Notes under the pieces: model-generated
What the model was told of the DNA's origin: nothing
Databases searched by the model: none
Seen by the model: the letters and a program-made list of their open reading frames with translations, nothing else
From: Poronia punctata
Taxonomy: Eukaryota; Ascomycota; Sordariomycetes; Xylariales; Xylariaceae
Reading direction: 5' to 3'
Assembly (NCBI GenBank): GCA_022579005.1
Contig: MU401472.1
Span: 279,766-305,365, forward strand
Length of the DNA: 25,600 nt
Part shown: in pieces, positions 20,441-25,600 of the stretch
Numbering within the stretch: the stretch's first letter is position 1
Layout: each line of letters begins with the position of its first letter
Position numbers and translations under genes: made by a program

Positions 20441-23400
20441 ATTATAGTTATTTTTATAAAAAAAAAACAAAAGTTATTAGTATAAACTAAAAACTATTTA
20501 TATTTATAAGCTATTGCTACTATATTATAAATATAAAAACTTATATTAACTTACTTTATAAAGTTAAAGTTTTTAAAAAGACTTAAAAAAAGGTAAAATA
20601 TAATAATAGCTAAAAAATATGTTTTAATTAGCAAAAAAACTGCTAAATTAATTAAAATACGTATATTAAGTTAAATATAAAAATATATAAGCAAATTACT
20701 TATAAAAAAAATAAAATTAGTATTAATAATAGTAGTTATAAAAAAAAAAGTAAAAAAAATTATAAACGTTATAATATTTAAGTATATATTAAAATAAAAA
20801 GTATTATATATATAGTTACTTTAAAAGCTATATATATTGCTAAGTATTATATATATTAAAAAAAGTACTAAGCGTATATAAATATTATTGCTTATATACT
20901 AAGTAAATAAACGGCTTAAATATGCTAACTAAAAAGTTATAATATTTTTAAATTTTAATTTACTAACTTATTTACTTTTAAAGTACTGCTAGCGTGCTAA
21001 AAATAATTAAAATTAAATAGTGCTTTAAATATAATACTTTTAAGTATTTTATAGCAAAAAATAGCAATATAGTTTAAGCTAAAGCTAAACTTTTTTTTTA
21101 AAAATATTAAGTATAACTTAATTTATAGTAATAAATTAGCTTTTATAAATAGTTATAATAAAAAAAATAATTAAAAAAAAGTTAGTATGCTAATATTATT
21201 AGCTTTTAAAGTTATACTTATAGTTTAAATAAATAATAAAAATTATAGTTTAGCTATTTAGCGTTTAAAAAAAAAGCTATTATATTAATAAAATAGTTAA
21301 TAATATATAGTATAAAAAATAAATACTTTACTAACTTATTAAAAAAATAAAAAAAATAATAAAAAAGTTTATTTTATAATTTATACTTTTAACTTATATA
21401 ATATTTTTAATTATACTTAAAGCCTTATTAACTAAGCTATAATAAATAAAAAAGTTTTTAGTAAGTATAATGCAAGCTTTAAAGTATATAAAAAAATAAA
21501 GTTTAAAGTTATTAGCATTGTAAAAAAGCGCTTAATCTTATAAAAGGCCGTTTTTTATAGCTTAAATATAAAAAGTAAGCTACTTTAACTAGGTTATATA
21601 CTTATAATTATATTAATTAACTTGTTTATATTAAATAAAAATATATAAAGTAAAATTAAAAAAGTAATAATATTAGTAAAAAAATTATATAAATAGCAAG
21701 TACTAAGTAGCTTTTAGTGCTTTTAAAAAACTTAATATTATTATAATTTTTTTAATATAGTATAAAATCTAGCTTAAGCATTGCCTTTTTAATATATAAT
21801 AAATTAAAAGCAAATAGTTTTATTAAAAAATATGTAAACATACTTACTTAATATTTATTTTAAGTTTATTTTAAGTATATAGCTAAATAAAAAGTAAGCA
21901 GTAATAAAAAAAAGCTAGCAAAAGTTGCTAAATAAAATATAGCTAAAGCTACTTATAATATACTTAAAACTTTTATTATTAAAGTTTAAAATAGCTTATT
22001 AAAAGCGGTTATTAACTTAACTAAGTACTTTAAAGCTAATTATAAACTTTTTATTAAAAAAAACATATTTTTTTTTATTAAACGCTTATTATAATTTAAC
22101 TAAAGTAGTGCTTATAAAAATAAAAAAAGCGCTTTTAACTAGTAATAAAAAAAAAAAAAATATAATATAGCTTATAATGTTGTTAGCAGCAATACTAGTA
22201 AGCGTATAATATAAAATAAAGTTTTAAACTTTAGCTTTAAAAGCTATATATATTAAATAAATATAAAAAACTTTAAGTATAAATAATTTACTAATGTTTA
22301 TAAAATTATTATAATTTAGCAAAATTAGCTTAAAGTTTTTTTTTTATAATATAAGTTAGTAGTAGTTAATAAAAAAGTTATAAAAGCAATGCTACTTAGT
22401 ATTAAAATATTTTAAATATTTAAAAGTATATTTTTAGCTATATTATTAAACTTAGTATAGCTTTATAAAAAGAAAAAATAGCTTTAGTTACTAAAATTAC
22501 TATAATTAAAATACTTGCTAACTTAAAAACTTTAATTAAAAGCAAAATTAGGTTTATATACTTTAAGCTACTTAAAAAAATTATTATTATTTAAACTACG
22601 CTTTAAAAAGTAGCAAGCAAGCTTATTTTAATTACTAAAGTTACTTTTAAGCTTATACTTTTTATTTTTAAACTTATTATTAAAAACAATATTTTAATTA
22701 ATATAATAATAATTATTATTATATTAATTAATGTTTTTTTTATTAATATAAAGTTTTTAGCAAGTAAAGTATGCTTTAATATAAGTATTATAGTAATAAC
22801 TATTTACAATTTTAGTAAAAGCAACACTTTTTATATTAAACAAGTAATAAAGCATTATTTTAATATAAGCAAAGTTTTTAATATATATATTAAGCTTAAA
22901 CTTAAAATAATAAATTAAAATATAGTTAAAAGCTTAAAAATAAAAGTAAAAAGGATTTAAATTTTAACTTTATTTAGTTAGCTATTAAAAATAAATAATT
23001 TAATTAAAGCTAGCAATATAAAGTAGCTTTTTTTTATACTTTTTAAGCATAGTTACTTTTTAATTAACTTTTTTGCTTTTTATAATAAACTAATATAGTT
23101 AAAAAGCTTTATTATAGTAGTTAATATATTATATAATATATAAAAACTATTAAAGTAAAAAGTTAAAAAGCAAATATATAATTTTTTTTAAAAAAAACGT
23201 TATGCTTACTAACTAACTTATTTATTATATATATAATTAATAATAGTAAAAAGGCTTTTTTATTAATTTGCAACAATATTTTATAAACTAGGTTTTAATA
23301 AAACTAAAATATAGTTTTTACTTTTAAGCAGTACTTAACTATATAGTTAACTATTATAAAATAATTATAATAAGGCAATATATTTATATTAGCAATTTAT

Positions 23401-25600
23401 TTAAAAGTAATAATAATATTATAAATATTAAAGCAATAATTATTATAGCAAAAAATAAATACTTAGTAATTAAGGTTTATTAATTTATTAATATAAGCAT
23501 AATTTTAAAGTTAATAAAAAAAATAAAAGTAATAATATAAGTTTATAAAAAAGGTATAAGCTTTTAATAAGCAATATAAAGTAGTAAAACTAGTATTAGC
23601 TAAAATAAGCTTGCTACTTTTAATAAAGTATATATTAATTATATAAATTTAAGCTTTAATAAAAAAGTTAGCTAAAAAACCTAGCTTATTTTAATTTGCA
23701 TACTTTTTTTTTTATAAAAATAATAAGCAAGTATATAAATATAAATTTAAAAACATATTAAAAGCTATAATAAATAGTTAAATATAAAAACTTATTTTTT
23801 AAAAAGCAAAGCAAAAAGGTTAATAGCAAGATTAAGCTTTTAAAAAGGGTTTATATTTAAAGCTAAAATATGCTTTTTTTAAAAAGCTTTAAATTAAGAT
23901 TTTAAAAATTTAAAAAACATATTAGTATTAAAAACGCTTTTTAATTAAATAAATTTATAGTTATAAAAAGATTTATAGCTTTACTATTTATAATAATTTT
24001 AATAGTTTTTAATATAAAACTTAAATATAATAACTTTTTTTATAAAAATATTAAACTAAATATAAAACTAATATATAGTAATATATAAGTTATTTTTAAC
24101 GTTTTTTATAATAATATAAAGCTTATTAGCTTTAAAAAAAGCATTTTGCTATTATTTAAATATAAGCATATACTTATAAAGATTATATTAGTAATAGTTA
24201 GCTATAAAAAAAGTAATAAAAAAATAAGCAACTTAATATATTATAGTATACTTTTAAGTTTTTTTTTTTACTACTTTAAAAAAAGTAAATATTTTAAAAG
24301 TTTTTAGTATAATAAATAATAAAGTTTAAAATAAACTATGTTTTTAAAAACTTAAATTTAAATATAGCTTTAAGCTTTATAGCAGTTAAAACTTAATTTT
24401 TTTAAGCTAGCAATTAATAAAAAAAAAGCTTTAAAAGGTAACTTGTTTATATATTATTATATTATAGCAAATAAAAGCAAATTTTAAATATTAAATAAAG
24501 GGCTTATTATATTATTTAAAAGCATAGTTAACTTAAACTTTAAATTTAATACTATAAAGGCAACTTTAAATAAACTTAGCTATACTATAAAAAAAAAAGT
24601 AAAAAATATAATTAAAAGTAAAAGCTTAGCATAGCTAAATTTATTAATAAAAATAAATTAAATAAAAAGAAAATTTAAGTAATACTAAAAAGCTTTATTG
24701 CTTTAAACTTTATTTTAAAAAATATTAAGTTTTGCTTTTTAAGCTATAAAGTCTAGCATAGTACTAATATTAACTTTATTTATAAGCTTAGCAAGCTTTT
24801 TATTAATAATATTATTATTTAAGCTTATATTATTTTTAATATTTATAACGTTACTAAGTTAATTAAAAACGTTATTATTATTAAAAAAACAATTTAGCTG
24901 CTTATAGTTAAGCAAAATATTTTAATAATTAAAATAGTTTTGCTTTAAAAAAATAAGCTAAGTATAAATAGCTTAACGCTAAATATAAAAATTATAAATA
25001 ATTTATTATTAAAAGTAAGCGTTGTATATTTTAATAACTATATAATTAAGCTTTATAAAAAATAAAAAAAGTTAATTTTATACTTTAGTAATATTTTAAA
25101 AAAAGTAGCAAATATAATTATAATATTAATATAAAGCGCTTTTAATTTAATAAACTTTAATATAAATATATATTTATATAATTAATATTTGCTTAGTTTA
25201 TATAAAAGTAAAAAAATAATTAAAAATATTGCTAAAGTTTATAAAGTTTTTAATACTAAAAAAAAGTACTTAGTTTTTAAAATTAACATTTTTGCTTATA
25301 TAAAGCTTATATAAACTTAAGCAAATATTTATATTAAACTAATGCTTATAATAATATAAATATTTTTTTATAATATATAAAATAAAAGTAGTATAAAAGT
25401 TTTAAAAAAGTTATATATTAGTATTATAAATTATAAACTAATTTATTTATATAACAGCGTTTATTTTTAGCTTATTATTTTAAAAAAAGTTAATAATATA
25501 AAGCTTTTTTATAAGTTATATAGCAAACTAGTTTAAAATAATAAAAAGCTAAGCAATATATAGTTATTTTTAGTTTATTAAGCTTTATAAGCTTTTAAGT

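Larger units (their letters stand above)
19038..25600. mobile_element. Second A+T-saturated relic block (hypermutated repeats), continues past the window
   Basis: From 19038, after a GC-rich GGGGCCGCGCGTGG, the sequence becomes almost wholly A and T and stays so to the window end. No open frame of 60 codons exists in it. In a hand-checked 300-bp sample (21001-21300) every C follows A or G and every G precedes C or T, the same residue pattern as in the LTR element. GG and GA are rarer than in the first block, so it appears older or more heavily hit. No paired LTR or terminal repeat was found in the visible part; the original repeat type is unknown. Confidence 0.8.

Overview
The window looks like a piece of a filamentous ascomycete genome, most likely Sordariomycetes-like. 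It has spliced genes with short GT-AG introns, a fungal-type Zn2Cys6 regulator, fungal orthologues of glyoxalase II and Las1, and long A+T-saturated blocks typical of repeat-induced point mutation (RIP). The placement comes from gene content and style only; no species can be named.

Layout. Positions 1-89 are almost pure C and look like an assembly or read-end artefact. 150-2614 (minus) is a complete Zn2Cys6 transcription factor in four exons, one of them apparently only 6 nt long. A 1.4-kb divergent intergenic region separates it from 4027-4343 (plus), a two-exon small secreted cysteine-containing protein. 4344-5220 is non-coding with microsatellites. 5226-12631 is one complete but dead LTR retrotransposon: two 328-bp LTRs, a 5-bp target duplication and a 6.75-kb interior with no open frame of 60 codons. 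12820-14280 (minus) is glyoxalase II in nine exons, and 15365-16872 (minus) is Las1 in two exons. 16873-19037 is non-coding with short palindromic GTACTTGTA/TAGGTAC motifs. From 19038 to the window end lies a second, even more A+T-rich relic block without coding capacity.

How it fits together. The genes do not form a pathway. Two housekeeping genes (methylglyoxal detoxification and ITS2 pre-rRNA cleavage) sit in a gene island between two hypermutated blocks; the regulator and the secreted-protein gene lie on the far side of the first block. This is the compartmented gene-island/AT-block arrangement of many plant-associated fungi.

The most informative object is the LTR pair. A hand alignment gives 58 differences over 328 bp, all C/T or G/A, with no indels. 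Every changed C is either preceded by a pyrimidine or followed by A (one case by G); none of about 31 purine-C-pyrimidine sites changed. This context rule explains the AGCT/GCTT/ACTT vocabulary of both AT blocks and differs from the textbook CpA-only description of RIP. I saw no CRISPR array, rRNA or tRNA gene and no clearly new multi-gene system.
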